Shown here piece by piece: positions 17,601 through 33,030 of a stretch of DNA of 64,000 nt; position 1 is the first letter of the stretch, and the number at the start of each line of letters is the position of its first letter. Where the stretch lies: assembly GCF_020520425.1 (NCBI RefSeq), contig NC_079490.1:3782001-3846000 (forward strand), in the 5' to 3' direction. The position numbers and the translations under genes are program-made. The notes under the pieces were generated by a model. That model made no database searches. It saw only the letters and a list, made by a program, of their open reading frames with translations, and had not been told where the DNA came from. The DNA is from Spinacia oleracea (lineage: Eukaryota > Streptophyta > Magnoliopsida > Caryophyllales > Amaranthaceae).

Positions 17601-20600
17601 GAGTATGTGACCGGAGTCCACTGGACTGGCATGATGAAAGAAGCACGTCAGGATATTAGTACAAAAGATTGTGCTACGATCAACTTGTAAGTTTGTGCAA
17701 CTATAGAAAGTGAACACTCAAATCTCCCTTTTTATTTCTTAAACCAAACAAACGCGAAAGTTCAGAAAGATAAACATCAGAAAAAGCATTTTTAAAGAGC
17801 TGTTGCTGAGACATGTTTGATATGTCACTGATGCAATAACTGTAATGAATAAAGTGTAAGGGAAGGCCATATTAGGTAGTGAGTGATATTAGGTAAATGA
17901 CAAATTAGGTAGGTTTAGTAGAATGGTTATAAATAAGGCACATTAGGTTATGGAAGGCATGTTGAGAATTTGGTAAAGCTTAGGATTTGGAGAGTGGTGG
18001 CCTCAAGTCACTACTTTTATATCCCCTTTTGTGTTCATCATCTATCAAGCAACTTATTATATTTTCTGCCATTATTTTTATGCTCGAGAATATCAGACAG
18101 TAACTAAAAAGCTTTGAGTATCACATAATAATAGAATGAAGAGTGCTTACATCGCCTTCGTAAAGAACACCCCAGTGAGCATCAAGTACTTGATGTACCA
18201 TGGACATATCATAAGGCTCCACAGGATAAACATCGCCCTTCAGAGAATTAAAAAAAACTCATATAAGTCAAAATGCATATTGTTAAACACAAAACATCTG
18301 TTTAAATTTATGAATAACAATTAAACCTGCAGATAATATATATACTACCTCCGTTCCTGAAAGTTCTTTACGCCTTGGAATATGTGTCCAAAGTATGAAA
18401 ACTTTGACCATAAAATCTCACTATTATATACATCAAAACGTTATCATGTAAGATCTTGTTAGATTGGACTCATGTATTTTCTGAATATCAGCTTTTTATA
18501 ATTTTTTTACATATGGAATTGTATATATTAGTGGTTAAATATTGCATTAGAGTCTATGCAAATAGTAAGCGTAAAGATCTTTAAGGAATGGAGGTAGTAT
18601 AATAAGGGCTTGCAAAATGATGGGCATTGTAACCACAAAATATTACTTTCATATAAGAGACAAGGTGAGATTATTGCTCAGCAGACAGAACTTTACTTAC
18701 ACTTGATGATGAGCCAGGAACGCCATTGATACTTATATTCGCAGACTCCACAAGATTATTAACGGCTTTCTCTTCAAGATCTGGATAAGAAGCAGCAGAA
18801 AATCTCCAAAAAGGAGCTGTCTGACCCATCCTTTCTCGCCTTAGAGCAATCTATCACATCAACACAAACAAAATCAGCTGAGTAAACTTCTTTCTCATTG
18901 ATCTCACATGGAATGAGATTGTAAAAATTAGTTGAAACTTGAAAGATCAATAGTTGTTTAGCTATTCTAAATGTTTCTTTTCCTTTTCTATACTACGACG
19001 TGTATTCTGAGTTTCTGACTCTTTCGTTTAAAGTACTAACCTTTCCTGTCCTTGCAATTTCTTTAATTCCAAACTTGTTAAAATTTCTCAGGACAGCAGC
19101 CATCTTACCAGGATCCCCAGTCACCTGCATAGCAACAGGTAAATAAAATCCAGTTAAAAGTAGAATCTACAAACTACAGTAAACAGGAGAAAATGGTCAT
19201 TTCTTGAGCAGGTTGGAGATTAAAAAAAGTTATAACTTTTGAAGCTTAAGCATCAAGACAACTTTTTGCGCGTTAAACATGAAAAATAAGAACACCCTAA
19301 TAGTAGAGTGCAGCACTGATTAACCAACTAACAAAAGTTACACAAGACGCCATGCATGAAAATAAAAATAAAAATAATACACTGACCTCCACAGTGACCA
19401 AGTCTTCTGAGATATCCACAATTCTTGCTCTGAAGATGTCCACTAACCACTTTATCTGCAGACCAAAAACTTCAACATTTGAGTTAACCAGTATCAGATT
19501 TTCCACCAATACACCTTTAACTGGCGAACGCACAAAACGCTATGCAAACTGATTTCGATAGCAGTATATCACAAATGATAACCAAATATTACATAGAATA
19601 AAGATGGACATATTAAGAAGACACGTGCTTAACAATTTTTCTGAAAATTTTAAAATATTGCCTCCATAAGGTACTCAGATGAACTTATGGAACTACCTCG
19701 GCATGGGTATTTGCATCGGCATTAAGCTTTACAAGCATCAGTTCACGTTCCACTTGTGGCTCTCTCGACAGATCTTCAACCTACAAGGAAGACAGTAATT
19801 AAGACAGTAGGTGGCCACACAACTACACAAGGTGTCCAAAGATGTTATTTAGGACAATGTACAGTAATCACACATAAAATGATCCATTATAATGTACTGG
19901 AGTATTTGTAATGATCCAATAAGAAACAACATGAAATAAAATTTAGAAACACAAAGTTGAGCATAGGTAAAGACATACAGTTGATAGAGGTTCAACAGAA
20001 GAAAGCACTTATTGCCTACACTGATGCGCATCATACAATGGACAATTCGGTCCGAATGTTCTGGGCACCGGATCGTGCGGCGCGCTCCTACCTATTGGGC
20101 GGTAGGGGCGCAAGCCTTGTGCGGAACAAATTCAAAGGGCTCGTGAAGCACGAGCAAGCAAGGTTTCTGAGAATGAGCGCTCTTGTCTATTAGCAACAAG
20201 AAAGGGACGCGGGCGCCGATCGTGCACTTGTGTGCACACAGCAGTCGCAAGTGGAGCCAACGACGCAAGTGTATCTGTTCGGGGGACTTTGTTGAGGCAA
20301 GAAAGCTTAAAAACGAGCGACAGCACAATATTTATAAAGGCATACAACAATGCTAGTGATTAAGCAAAGGCAACTTCTGGTGAGAGGTATATGCTAGCAC
20401 TGCCAAACAACTGAAAACTTTACATAGCATACAAAATGGACCTAACCTGATTGTTTAACCACTTCCCATGCTCGTTAACAATTAAGTGCACAAAAAATGC
20501 AAGTTGAAGCACATTATCTATATTACCAAACTTATTTCACTTTGTAACCATCATTTTGAAGTTCGTTAGAAGAAAATCCATGTGTATAGTGAACATAGTT

Positions 20601-22473
20601 CACGTACTACTAGTGGACATGATTCATGAAGACTGATTGTTAATTAGCTCCTCATCTCTACCATTTTATTGGACAATAATTGCAATACTATTTATCTGTG
20701 ACCTTGTTTTCATTTACAAGCAAAATTCTGAAGTTTTTTAGACAATAAAAGATGTGAATGTTGCGCTGATCTATCTATCTTCAATTCCATGATAAAACCT
20801 GCAGTTGAGATCATATTTCTCTCAAAGATGTCAGCAAAAATGAGGTCTAAGTGAACGAAAATTTAGCAAAATATTAGAGAAGCTATTTAGATTTGTTTGG
20901 TTCGTATCAGCTGGTTGGCACAGCTGGTTGGCACAGCTAATTCAGGGCAATCAGGAAACTAAGTAAACCAAACCCTTTGTCCACTAATTATAAAACTACT
21001 AGCATATAAGTAACCAATCTGGCCTATTAAAAGAGGACAATAACTATAAAGGCATCATCAATTACCAAGTAAAAGAAACACAAACCAGTCATATAAGTAA
21101 TCAATATGGCCGACTCAAAGAGGGTGTGTGTTACCAATTAAGCATCATTAATGACCAACTAAAAGTAACAAAAACCAGTTGACTACCTTCAAGACACTAA
21201 CAAGCTTGTTAAGCTGTTCCATTACTTGGCGCAACACCTTCTCAGTCCCACACACTACAATAGTAAAAAGAGCCTTATCCTTGTTCAAACCAACAGCCAA
21301 AGACTCAATGTTGTATCCTCTTCTAGAAATAACGCCTGCAATTCTATTGATGATACCACTTTCATCCCCGACAAAGACCGAAATCGTGTGGCGCATCACC
21401 CTGGGTAAAAAAGCATGGTCAGACGATTTCCATTTTCAACTAAGAAAAAACAAATGACAGTATACAATGAGATAACAATACGAAGAATTCATACTGACAT
21501 GTATGCAACAAATATTAAGCAAAGAACCATTCATTTACAATTATCAACTTTTCTTAAACACCGATATCTAAACTCTAAAAGGAACAGTTCTGACAACTGC
21601 TTCCTGAATCATTCAATCCCGTCCACATTTCGTAAAAATGTAAGGTCAAATATAGGCAGGAATAAATGTTTTAAGAGACAAATGCAACTAACCTTCAATT
21701 AATAATTAACCTAGACAACACAAAGATCATTCCTAAACTAAAGAAACAAAATCTCCATTCACTTTGAAAAGATCATTTCCTTTTCCAATAGTGAATAAAC
21801 TGGCTCAAAAAGCAGTCTCACACAGTCACACCGAGTCGACTCTTCGACAGCTTTAATCATCACATCATCAGATATTAGATATGTGCTTGAGTGCTTCCCA
21901 AAGAGAAAGGCAGACAACCTTAATTCATACAGGAAATCCCTTCTCTTAGCATAGACCAAAACTAGTTTCTTTACACCACAAGAAAATAATCACCTTAAAC
22001 ATCCACCATGCAGAAGAAATTAGCTCAATATATAAGTAACATTTTAGTACAAACAAGAATTATCAATATCATAACCTCATTATAATGTCAATCAAGCCAA
22101 AATACAGTCAATTAAAAGCCAAAACCTCAACAATAACCAGAATTTTAATCACAACTTTAATTAGGCAAATCAACAAGAGTAATAAACTGCAATGTGAATT
22201 GCCAACAACAACAACAACAACAAAAATGCAATATGAATTGGGAAGAAAAGGGAATTTGAATTACTTGCGTTGAGCAGAAACAGGCACTGCAGTCACTGTG
22301 GCAGTAGCAGAAACCTCGGTTGCCTTGAACCTTAAAGTTTTCGACATGGGTTTTGCCAAAACCGTTGCCGGAGCTCCAAAATCCGGTTTTCTCAAAAACC
22401 CACATCCGAATTCGGGTCGGGTACACAAAGTTCCAAGCTTTCCACCATTGCCATTCAGAGAAACAGCCGCCAT
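14603..22473 (-). CDS. Acetolactate synthase (acetohydroxyacid synthase) small/regulatory subunit, plastid
   Basis: Twelve exons on the minus strand, from 22473 down: 22265-22473, 21187-21400, 19697-19780, 19387-19455, 19041-19124, 18701-18850, 18151-18237, 17521-17625, 17310-17432, 16168-16320, 15752-15817, 14603-14692. They join in frame to 477 residues. The subunit activates the catalytic acetolactate synthase in plastids and confers feedback inhibition by valine, leucine and isoleucine. Residues 1-70 look like a transit peptide ([12 protein letters not shown]..., basic, few acids). Two ACT-type modules follow: [20 protein letters not shown]...[12 protein letters not shown] and [20 protein letters not shown]...RRGYNIQSLAVG. 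Each is followed by an ERELMLIK..., FRA(R/K)..D(I/V)S and TGD..KM block and [10 protein letters not shown] / GICEVARTGR. A linker with [12 protein letters not shown] and GDVYPVEPY joins the halves. The upstream ATG at 22533 is not needed; the MAAVS start gives a standard transit peptide. At least four MITEs sit in its introns. Confidence 0.95.
15130..15335. repeat. Two-copy ~115-bp tandem repeat in the last intron of the small-subunit gene
   Basis: Both units contain TTACCAGCTAA, ACGTTT.T.AATGCT.AACC, ATACGCATA.ACACAGGAAA and CACGACTGTA..GTGTACACAG. Non-coding. Confidence 0.7.
15861..16115. mobile_element. Stowaway-like MITE in small-subunit intron
   Basis: Inverted ends: CCTCTGTTTCACAATAGATG at left and the complement of ATGCATCTATTGTGAAATGA at right. 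The interior holds AACTTTGACCATCAATAT and ATATTTTGAAAATATATATT, phrases shared with the MITEs at 7506 and 24337. About 255 bp; the outermost bases and the TA duplication are eroded. Confidence 0.6.
16449..16750. mobile_element. Tourist-like MITE (GGCCCGTTTGG family), copy 2
   Basis: 302 bp flanked by TTA on both sides. Ends CGGAACGTTTGGTAGCCAGT and the complement of GGTCGGTTACCAAACGGGCC. It is collinear with 4251-4567 (TAATAAAT.GTGGGAAT.G, TTTATCTCAAACTTG, CATTACCATGGGAATGAA). It sits in the intron between exons 9 and 10. Confidence 0.8.
16975..17191. mobile_element. Tourist-like MITE (GGTGTAAAACG family), complete copy
   Basis: 217 bp flanked by TAA (16972-16974 and 17192-17194). Ends GGCTCCGATTGGTAGGGTGT and the complement of TACACCAAACCAAAGGGAGCC (last 20 bases). 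Same intron as the previous element. The 3-bp TAA target matches PIF/Harbinger-type elements. Confidence 0.8.
18345..18597. mobile_element. Stowaway-like MITE in small-subunit intron
   Basis: 253 bp flanked by TA. Ends CTACCTCCGTTCCTGAAAGT and the complement of ATCTTTAAGGAATGGAGGTAG (last 20 bases). Located between exons 6 and 7. Confidence 0.85.
20025..20340. other. GC-rich insertion of unknown nature in small-subunit intron 2
   Basis: About 300 bp much richer in G+C than its surroundings (for example GGATCGTGCGGCGCGCTCC and GACGCGGGCGCCGATCGTGC). It contains short open frames on both strands without recognisable domains. On the minus strand a TATA-like TTTATAAATA lies at its right edge, so an LTR fragment is possible. 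No clear inverted ends or target duplication were seen. Confidence 0.4.
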
Positions 22474-22539
22474 GAGAGAGAAATTGAAGCAGATAACAGT
22501 GGTGCAAAATGGGGAAAAACTTATGTAAACCAAATCTTA

Positions 22540-23910
22540 TTTTTTAAAGATAAATTTTTTTTTCTGTTGTGAATATGATTGATGGAATTTGTATGCCCTT
22601 GCCTTTAATGGAGTGTTCTTCCTGATTTTGATTGGTATCTCTAATGTTAATTTTGGTGAATAATGTTGTTTTTGTTTAGGTGGAACATTTTTAGTGTGTG
22701 CTTATTGTCACTCTTGAGTGGGATTAATTAACTTTTATAAAGTACTCCCTCCTCCTATTTCGAATGTACACATTTATTCTGTATAGTTGCATGCACTCTG
22801 ACTGTTAATACACATACGGAGTAGTATTTAATTTTATATTAATAAAATTATAAAAATTGATATTCTTAAATCACTCATTTACACGAACCAAATTACTAGT
22901 GGTTTCTCATTTGTTTTTTAACTGAAAATAGATCTTTAGTTGGTATTTTATCCTTGATTGAAGCACGTGGAGTGAAATGATTAGTTGTTATTGTCGATTG
23001 TAAACACCTTGGTTATACACACACACAAAATTGCTTACTTATTCTGTATAAGAATTTACTGAGTAATAGATTCTCTCAAACTCTAAATAGTAATAAGATT
23101 TCAAACATGAAGAACGTTAAGAGATAGAAAGAGTTATTTTTTGAATTTTCATAATTTCTACAATAATTAACTTGTGAAAGGAACGTTTTTAATGTGGTCC
23201 TCCACACTAGTATAAATATGGCCACAGAAGTGAAGAACAACAATAATTAATGTTCGGGTTCTTTTCCCACTTTTTTAGCAAATTGTATTATGCTTTTTGT
23301 GGTGACTTGTGAATGTTGTGAATGATCAATTGATCATGTATTCATGTGAATAAGGCCAACTAACTGTAGAACTTTTTAGGGGGTTTTGAAATGGTGAATT
23401 GTGTGAGTCGGGTTCTACCATTTATTTGATTAATGGATCCGTTTATGTGGTTTATATTAGTGACGGATTTTGAACAGTTTCACGAAGAGGCGGTAGAAGA
23501 ATTAAGGAATATAGTATATATTTATACAATTATATTAAATTTTTAGGGGGATATAACCAAAAATACACTAAGAAAATTTGTGTCCGGGAGGATAGAGCCC
23601 ATCCAGGCCATGAAGAAGAACCGCCACTAGTCCATAGGTTTTAATTCTCCTCCTTTTTTGTAAATTGCATTGTTCTTGTGGCTCGTTCGTACGCAAAAAT
23701 TTATTGATAAGCTATTTGCATCATAATATCATTTAATTGAAGATGTATTTAAGTTTAAGATGTAAATTCATAAATTAAACGTTTTGTTTAAAAAATCTTA
23801 TAATGTTGAGAATAGAAGAGACATATGAGCACGTTAAAGGTGCACCTCGCTCTAGATGCACGAGGTTGTTTTTTCGCATATCTAATATGTGTGGCAACAC
23901 ACATATCAAC
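22540..23910. other. Intergenic AT-rich DNA upstream of the small-subunit gene
   Basis: Promoter side of the minus-strand gene. A CTCCCTCCTCC-type MITE left end occurs at about 22744 without a clear right end. A degraded repeat around 23460-23630 contains TCCGGGAGGATAGAGCCCATCC. No gene found. Confidence 0.4.
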
Positions 23911-23912
23911 TA

Positions 23913-24257
23913 CTCCCTCCATTCCTTTTTGTTCTTCCCGTTTCTATTTCGGGCGTTTCTATATGTTCTTCCCATTTCTTTTTTTGGACATACCTTTTTA
24001 CCATAAAATTCCCCACCATCCCTTATTTAATTTATTCACATTTCCATATTCACTCACTCAACTCCACTTTTATAATTTTTTATTACTTTATTAAAAATAT
24101 TTTCTCTCTCCTTCATTTCTTTATTACTTTTCCTTTACTATTTTATTACTTTCTCTTACATTCAATCATTACTCTTACACCAAATCATTACAATATTTCA
24201 TTTTCTTATTTTCCACACCATTTCCCAAACGGGAAGAACATAAAGGAACAGAGGGAG
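23913..24257. mobile_element. Stowaway-like MITE, 345 bp
   Basis: Flanked by TA. Ends CTCCCTCCATTCCTTTTTGT and the complement of GAACATAAAGGAACAGAGGGAG (last 20 bases), with TTCTTCCC/GGGAAGAA continuing the inverted repeat. The long open frames here come from pyrimidine-rich MITE sequence, not genes. Confidence 0.85.
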
Positions 24258-24336
24258 TAAAAGACAAATAGCTAAAAGACAAAAAAGAAGTACCATTCAT
24301 GTTAAAAAAAAAAGTACCATTCTGTAAAAAAAAGTA

Positions 24337-24595
24337 ATCTCTCTGTCCCGGAATACACGCACCGGTTCGAGTCGACACGCTTGCCAATGCACAACTTTGA
24401 CCACCAATATCTTTAACTACATATTATAAAAACTTATGAAATATTAATATTTTGAAAATATATGTTAAGATGAAGCCAACAATATATTATATGCTAACTT
24501 TTGTTTTCATATACTATAAATAAAATAGGGTCAAAGTGAATTATGTGAATAGTGCAAAAAGTCAAACCGGTGCGTGTATTCCGGGACGGAGGGAG
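24337..24595. mobile_element. Stowaway-like MITE, 259 bp
   Basis: Right end CCGGGACGGAGGGAG followed by TA; left end TCTCTCTGTCCCGGAATACA after TA. Inner inverted arms AATACACGCACCGGTT and GGTGCGTGTATT. Same family as 7506-7812. Confidence 0.8.
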
Positions 24596-25264
24596 TACCA
24601 TTTAATTTCTTTTTTGTCCTTTTTCCTATTTTGTCTTTTGTTCTAATATGTATTTGCCCATACATACCTGATATGCGCAAATACTTCCTCCTAGATACAC
24701 CGCCTCACGTTTTCTCTTCACATGTGCAGTGAAAACGTGTGAGGATCGACCAAAATGTACAGACTAATTTTCTCTTCACATCATTTAGTGCACCTACAAA
24801 TTTGTACAGACTAATTTTCGTGTTCAGCATATATTGACTTATTTTATGTCATCTTTGGTGTAAGGATTTCGACAACACGTCTTGACTCATGTCAACTCAA
24901 GTGATTATACACTTAATTATAATCAGTGGCGTATCTAGAATATTTAAATACGGGTTATATACACAATATATTGTCAGATTTTAAACGTGGTGTTTTAATT
25001 TAACTTGAAAGCAACACAAATATTCTTCCATTCCTTAGTTGGAAGAAAATTAAGCAAAATGTTAATGTCTTTCATCGAACTTTAGACTCTCGTGTCACCA
25101 TTAAAGCTTATGTTTAATCTATCCAACTAGATGGAAGTCATGGAAAGTACCTAATTATTCCCTCCTAAAACACTAATTGAACTTTGTTCCCTTCACCTTA
25201 TTTCTAAAAAAAATATGAGTTCACATAAATAAATCTAAGAAAAAAACAAGTGTTACCCAATTAA

Positions 25265-25511
25265 GGCTGCGTTTTATTCACCTGATTTTCACTTATTTTT
25301 CCTGAACTTATCTTATCTGAACTTATCTGAACTTAACTGAACTTATCTGAACTTATTAAAACTTATCAAAACTTATTTTAGTTATAAATTGTACTTGGCC
25401 AACCCTTATTTTTCCTGAACTTATCTTATCTGAACTTATCTGAACTTAACTGAACTTATCTGAACTTATTTTTCCTGAAATAAGTGGAAATAAGGTGAAC
25501 AGAACAGGGCC
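25265..25511. mobile_element. Tourist-like MITE with GAACTTATCT repeats
   Basis: 247 bp flanked by TAA. Ends GGCTGCGTTTTATTCACCTG and the complement of GGTGAACAGAACAGGGCC. The interior is an array of GAACTTATCT/GAACTTAACT decamers in two blocks separated by GTACTTGGCCAACCC. Confidence 0.8.
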
Positions 25512-25672
25512 TAAGGTAGTGAGAGATTATAGTATAGTGTTGGTTTGCATTGAAGAAAACATGAAAAAACTTTGTTAGAAGGCGTTGGAAAATAGTGTTG
25601 GTGGTCGTCGTGGGTAACGGGGATACTAGACTAATGGTAACTAAGAAAGAGGGAGGTTGAGGCCGTGAATAA

Positions 25673-26665
25673 GAGCAGGATTATTGGAGAGGATATATAT
25701 ATCCTCTCTTCTACTCTCTCTCCTTTTCTCCTTTTGACACATCACATTCTCTTTCTTCCACATCATTTCCCACTATCTCATTTCTCTTCCTTTTCCTATT
25801 TCTATTCTTTTCCACACATCAAAGAGGATCCTCTCTTTTTTCCTCTCTCTTAGTTTACATACCCCAATACATATTATCTTTCTTATTAAAATATTTAATT
25901 TAGGAATAATGATAATTTCAAGTATTTAAAAAATAAATTAGCCTGATTAATTAGTTTTCCATTACTATTGATAAAATAAATCGATTTGTAACCTTGACAA
26001 TAATAAACTTGTTAATATAACATTAATAATAATTAAAAATATTACAATGTAATGACAGTAATTAACCAACAATGACAAAAACAAACCATAACATTGACAA
26101 GAATAAAAACATTAATACTAACATTAATTAATGCAATACAGTGACCGTAATTAAAAAAAAACGTGACAGTAAATGAAAAACAATGACAGTGATAAACCCT
26201 AACGGTGACAATAATAATAATAAAAATTGCAGTTACTACTAATAATTCAAAGCAAAAATCTACTACTCAACTCATCTATCAGTTTCAGGTACATATGTAT
26301 GCTTCAAGTTTATCATGAAAAAGATGAGATGTATGAAATATGGTTAAAATTAGGTTCATTTTATAGAGAAAAAATATATATAATCGTTGGTATTTTTTTT
26401 ATTTACAAATAAGTTACCGTTTTTTATTTATTATCGTTATAAAATTATAACAGTATGCAAAATTGTTTAAAACTACCCAATTATTAAATAACATGTGGCT
26501 TAATATATCCTCTAGCTAACTCAATATATCCTCTCCATATAGAGGATATATTGCATTCCTCTCCATATGGAGGATCCTCTCTTCTACTCCTACATTAAAG
26601 AGGATCCTAATTTAGAGGAGAGAGAGTGTAAGGGAGGACATATATCCTCTCCATTGTTGATGCTC
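25673..26665. mobile_element. Foldback-type non-autonomous element, ~1 kb, TAA target duplication
   Basis: Flanked by TAA (25670-25672, 26666-26668). Ends GAGCAGGATTATTGGAGAGG and the complement of CCTCTCCATTGTTGATGCTC. Multiple AGAGGATATAT / ATATATCCTCT palindromes recur near both ends, including two more near 26510-26585. The middle is AT-rich with GACAGTAAT-like repeats. No transposase. Confidence 0.7.
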
Positions 26666-27074
26666 TAAGGTGGGGCTACGTGAAGATAGGGCAAACGAGG
26701 AATTAATTAACAAAAGTAAGGTTAATATTGGTATTTATTAAAACTCTATTTTGTAGGGTTGATTAATAAATCTAAAGCATCTTAACCCCAGTTTACAACT
26801 AATAGAATTATGATAAGTTAAGATAGTATAAAAATCAGATAAATAGAACGCACCAAATCACGTGAATATAACATACTTTGTACCAAAATCAGGTGAATAG
26901 AGCTAGGGGTGTGCAAAAATCGGTCCATACCTGAAAAATGGATCGGACTGGAGGCGATTGGTCCGGTCTCTGGGTTGAGAATATTATTTTCTGATATTCG
27001 GTTAGGTCCGGTTTGGATATTACTATATTATGAATTTTTTTTTTTATCTTTCAAAGAAAGGCGTTAAACAACTA

Positions 27075-27448
27075 CTCCCTCCGTTTCTTTTTGGTTGTTA
27101 CGTTTGGACTTTTCCACATTTATTAACGTATAATAAATATTTTTTTCTTTTTTATTAAAAAAATAAACCCAAGTAAAACCTCAATCCACTAATCATTACA
27201 ACAACCAATAAATTGTTTTATTTATCAAAATGACTCAATAATAAAAAAGCACAAAGATTGATAACTTAATATACTTAGGAAATTGTAAAGAAATTTAACG
27301 AGTTAAAAAAATTGGACCAATTAAAATTAAAAGATGACACAAAAAATGATAGTATAATAAGTTTATAAAAGTAAATATTCTCCCACGTAACAAACATTGT
27401 GAAACACCCTAAAAGGAATACGTAACAAACAAAAAGAAACGGAGGGAG
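27075..27448. mobile_element. Stowaway-like MITE nested in family-1 repeat
   Basis: 374 bp flanked by TA. Ends CTCCCTCCGTTTCTTTTTGG and the complement of CAAAAAGAAACGGAGGGAG, followed inside by TTGTTACGTTT / GTAACAAAC arms. Confidence 0.85.
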
Positions 27449-27479
27449 TATTTTTCTATATACACTTTTATTTTTTATT

Positions 27480-28226
27480 GGGGTGTTTGGTTAGGAGAGG
27501 TTTGAGGGGAAAAAAACTTTTTGGGGTGAATTAGAGGTTTAGACCTTTAGAAAAAGTTAATTGGAAGTGTTTGGTTAGGAGAGGATCGGAAGAGAGTTTT
27601 GGGGTGAAAAGCTAATTTTGAAAAAGCTCAATATAGGAGATTTTTGCAATTAGAGGTTTGAGAAAGTGGATGAAAATGACTATTTTGTCATACTATTGCC
27701 TATTATTACAACCACTATCAACCTTGGTACCATACATATTTTTCTCCTAAAAACATTACTCATACTTTATTTTTCATTTCACCATATTTACTAGATTCGT
27801 TTTTTGTTGTAATAAATTTTATATTAGTACTTTATTTGAAGCAATTGAGGTATATTGCAATCATGCTTAAAATTTCATTAGTAATATTTATCTATTTGAA
27901 AAATATATATATTATTAAAAAAAAATAGAGAATAATTTTTGTAAAAAAATAAATTCATTTTATTCAGTCAATGTTTATTAGAAAAATATAGAGAGAGAAA
28001 ATTAACACAATAAAATATTTGTCTAGTATTAATAAGAAACAAAGTATGTCAATGTCCTTAATGGTCATTTTACATATTAAACAACTAACAGCCATCAGCT
28101 AATTTACCAACACTTTTACACAAACAGCTAATGCAATCAGCTAGTCAAATCAGCTAATGCAAACATCTAACCGCTAACAGCTAGTCAAATCAGCTATCAA
28201 CTAACAACTCCTAACCAAACAGGGCC
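27480..28226. mobile_element. Non-autonomous DNA transposon with GTGTTTGGTTAGGAG ends
   Basis: 747 bp flanked by ATT (27477-27479 and 28227-28229). The left end GGGGTGTTTGGTTAGGAG pairs with right end CTCCTAACCAAACAGGGCC. The right half has TCAGCTAAT/ACAGCTA repeats. No coding capacity. Confidence 0.7.
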
Positions 28227-28562
28227 ATTGTATTTTGTAGAAAAAATTAGAAAATATAGAGTTAGGCGAACAACCGATCCAAATCGGTCCGGTCTGGCTT
28301 TTTGACCGGTTTTCCGTTCCATCCTGGGTCCGGTCAACATAAGCAGTCCGGTCTCCAAATCTAGCATTATCCAAAAATCAATTTCCGATCCGTTCCATGT
28401 CAATCTGATCCGGTCCGGGTTTGGACCGATGAACACAGCAAAATATATTTCGCCATATAATTCAGACAAACATATTTGACAAACCAAAATTTCAAAAATG
28501 GATCAAATCAAATGAATTGGAATCATATTGCTCAAGTAAGAATTCAACCCACAAAAACCTGA

Positions 28563-32247
<3,685 letters not shown>

Positions 32248-32619
32248 TTCTTTCTTGATTTATGTTGGCTTCTTCAAAGGGATTGTTGAGGGTGGCTGTA
32301 TGTACTTGTAGGCTTGTAGCTTAGTGTTTAGATCTAGTTGTAACATGGCACGGCAGTTGTTTGTGCCGCCGTCGGGAGTTTTAAACTGTCCAATACTTTT
32401 TCTTATGTGAAGGAATTACTTCATGACTGGACAATACATATGATGAGTAATTTTGCTTTGAAAAAAAAAATTACAGGAGTATTATTTTGTAGATATTCTT
32501 GTGTGATGTTTAATTTCTTTTATCTTTCATGAATGTGAAACTGAGTATAAATGAACATATTCACTCTCCACAATGTAAGTTGCTCTTTGGACAGAATAAA
32601 ACGTAAGTTGTATTACTTG

Positions 32620-33030
32620 CAAATAGGGGTAGACACGAGTTGAATTGAGCCGAGCTCTAACATGGTTCGCTTGGTTTAGTTAAAATTTTCCGAGTTTGAA
32701 CTTGAACTCGAGACCTCGAGCTTAAAAATCCTTATCGAGCTATGTGTGATAGGAATTCTTCGAGTTCGAACCAAGTTTCGAGCTAGTCCTTTCGTTTTAA
32801 CTTATTTTAACTTATACTGTATTGGCTTATTTCAGCAAGCATAAGTTCAAAAAGGTTTAGATAAGTTTCTACAAGATCTGACGAGTTCAATTCATATAAG
32901 ATCAACAAAAACAAGCTTTTGTTATACATAATTCAACGCATAATCGATTTTTTTTAGCAAAAATAAATTCAGATAAGTGGATTTAAGTTCTGAATGGTTC
33001 AAGTGAATTAATTTCGAATTAAATTGAGCA
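32620..33030. repeat. Intergenic dispersed repeats between WDR5 and RPL16
   Basis: 32630-32770 is rich in GAGCTC/CGAGTTCGAAC/CTCGAG motifs like 3840-4040. 32790-33010 has TTTAACTTATTTTAACTTAT and AGATAAGTTTCTACAAG phrases resembling the decamer-rich MITE at 25265. No gene seen. Confidence 0.4.

Larger units (their letters stand above)
26909..28440. repeat. GGTCCGG-rich transposon-like repeat (family 1, copy B), split by two later insertions
   Basis: The left part (26909-27072) starts GGGGTGTGCAAAAATCGGTC and carries GGTCCGG motifs. The right part (28227-28440) has ACCGATCCAAATCGGTCCGG and ends GGTTTGGACCGATGAACACA-like. Two MITEs (27075-27448 and 27480-28226) separate the halves. Related to 13875-14357. 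Confidence 0.55.

Noticed and set aside
23803-24260. Overlapping 67-123 codon frames rich in Phe and Ser
   Set aside because: They are read through a pyrimidine-rich Stowaway MITE.
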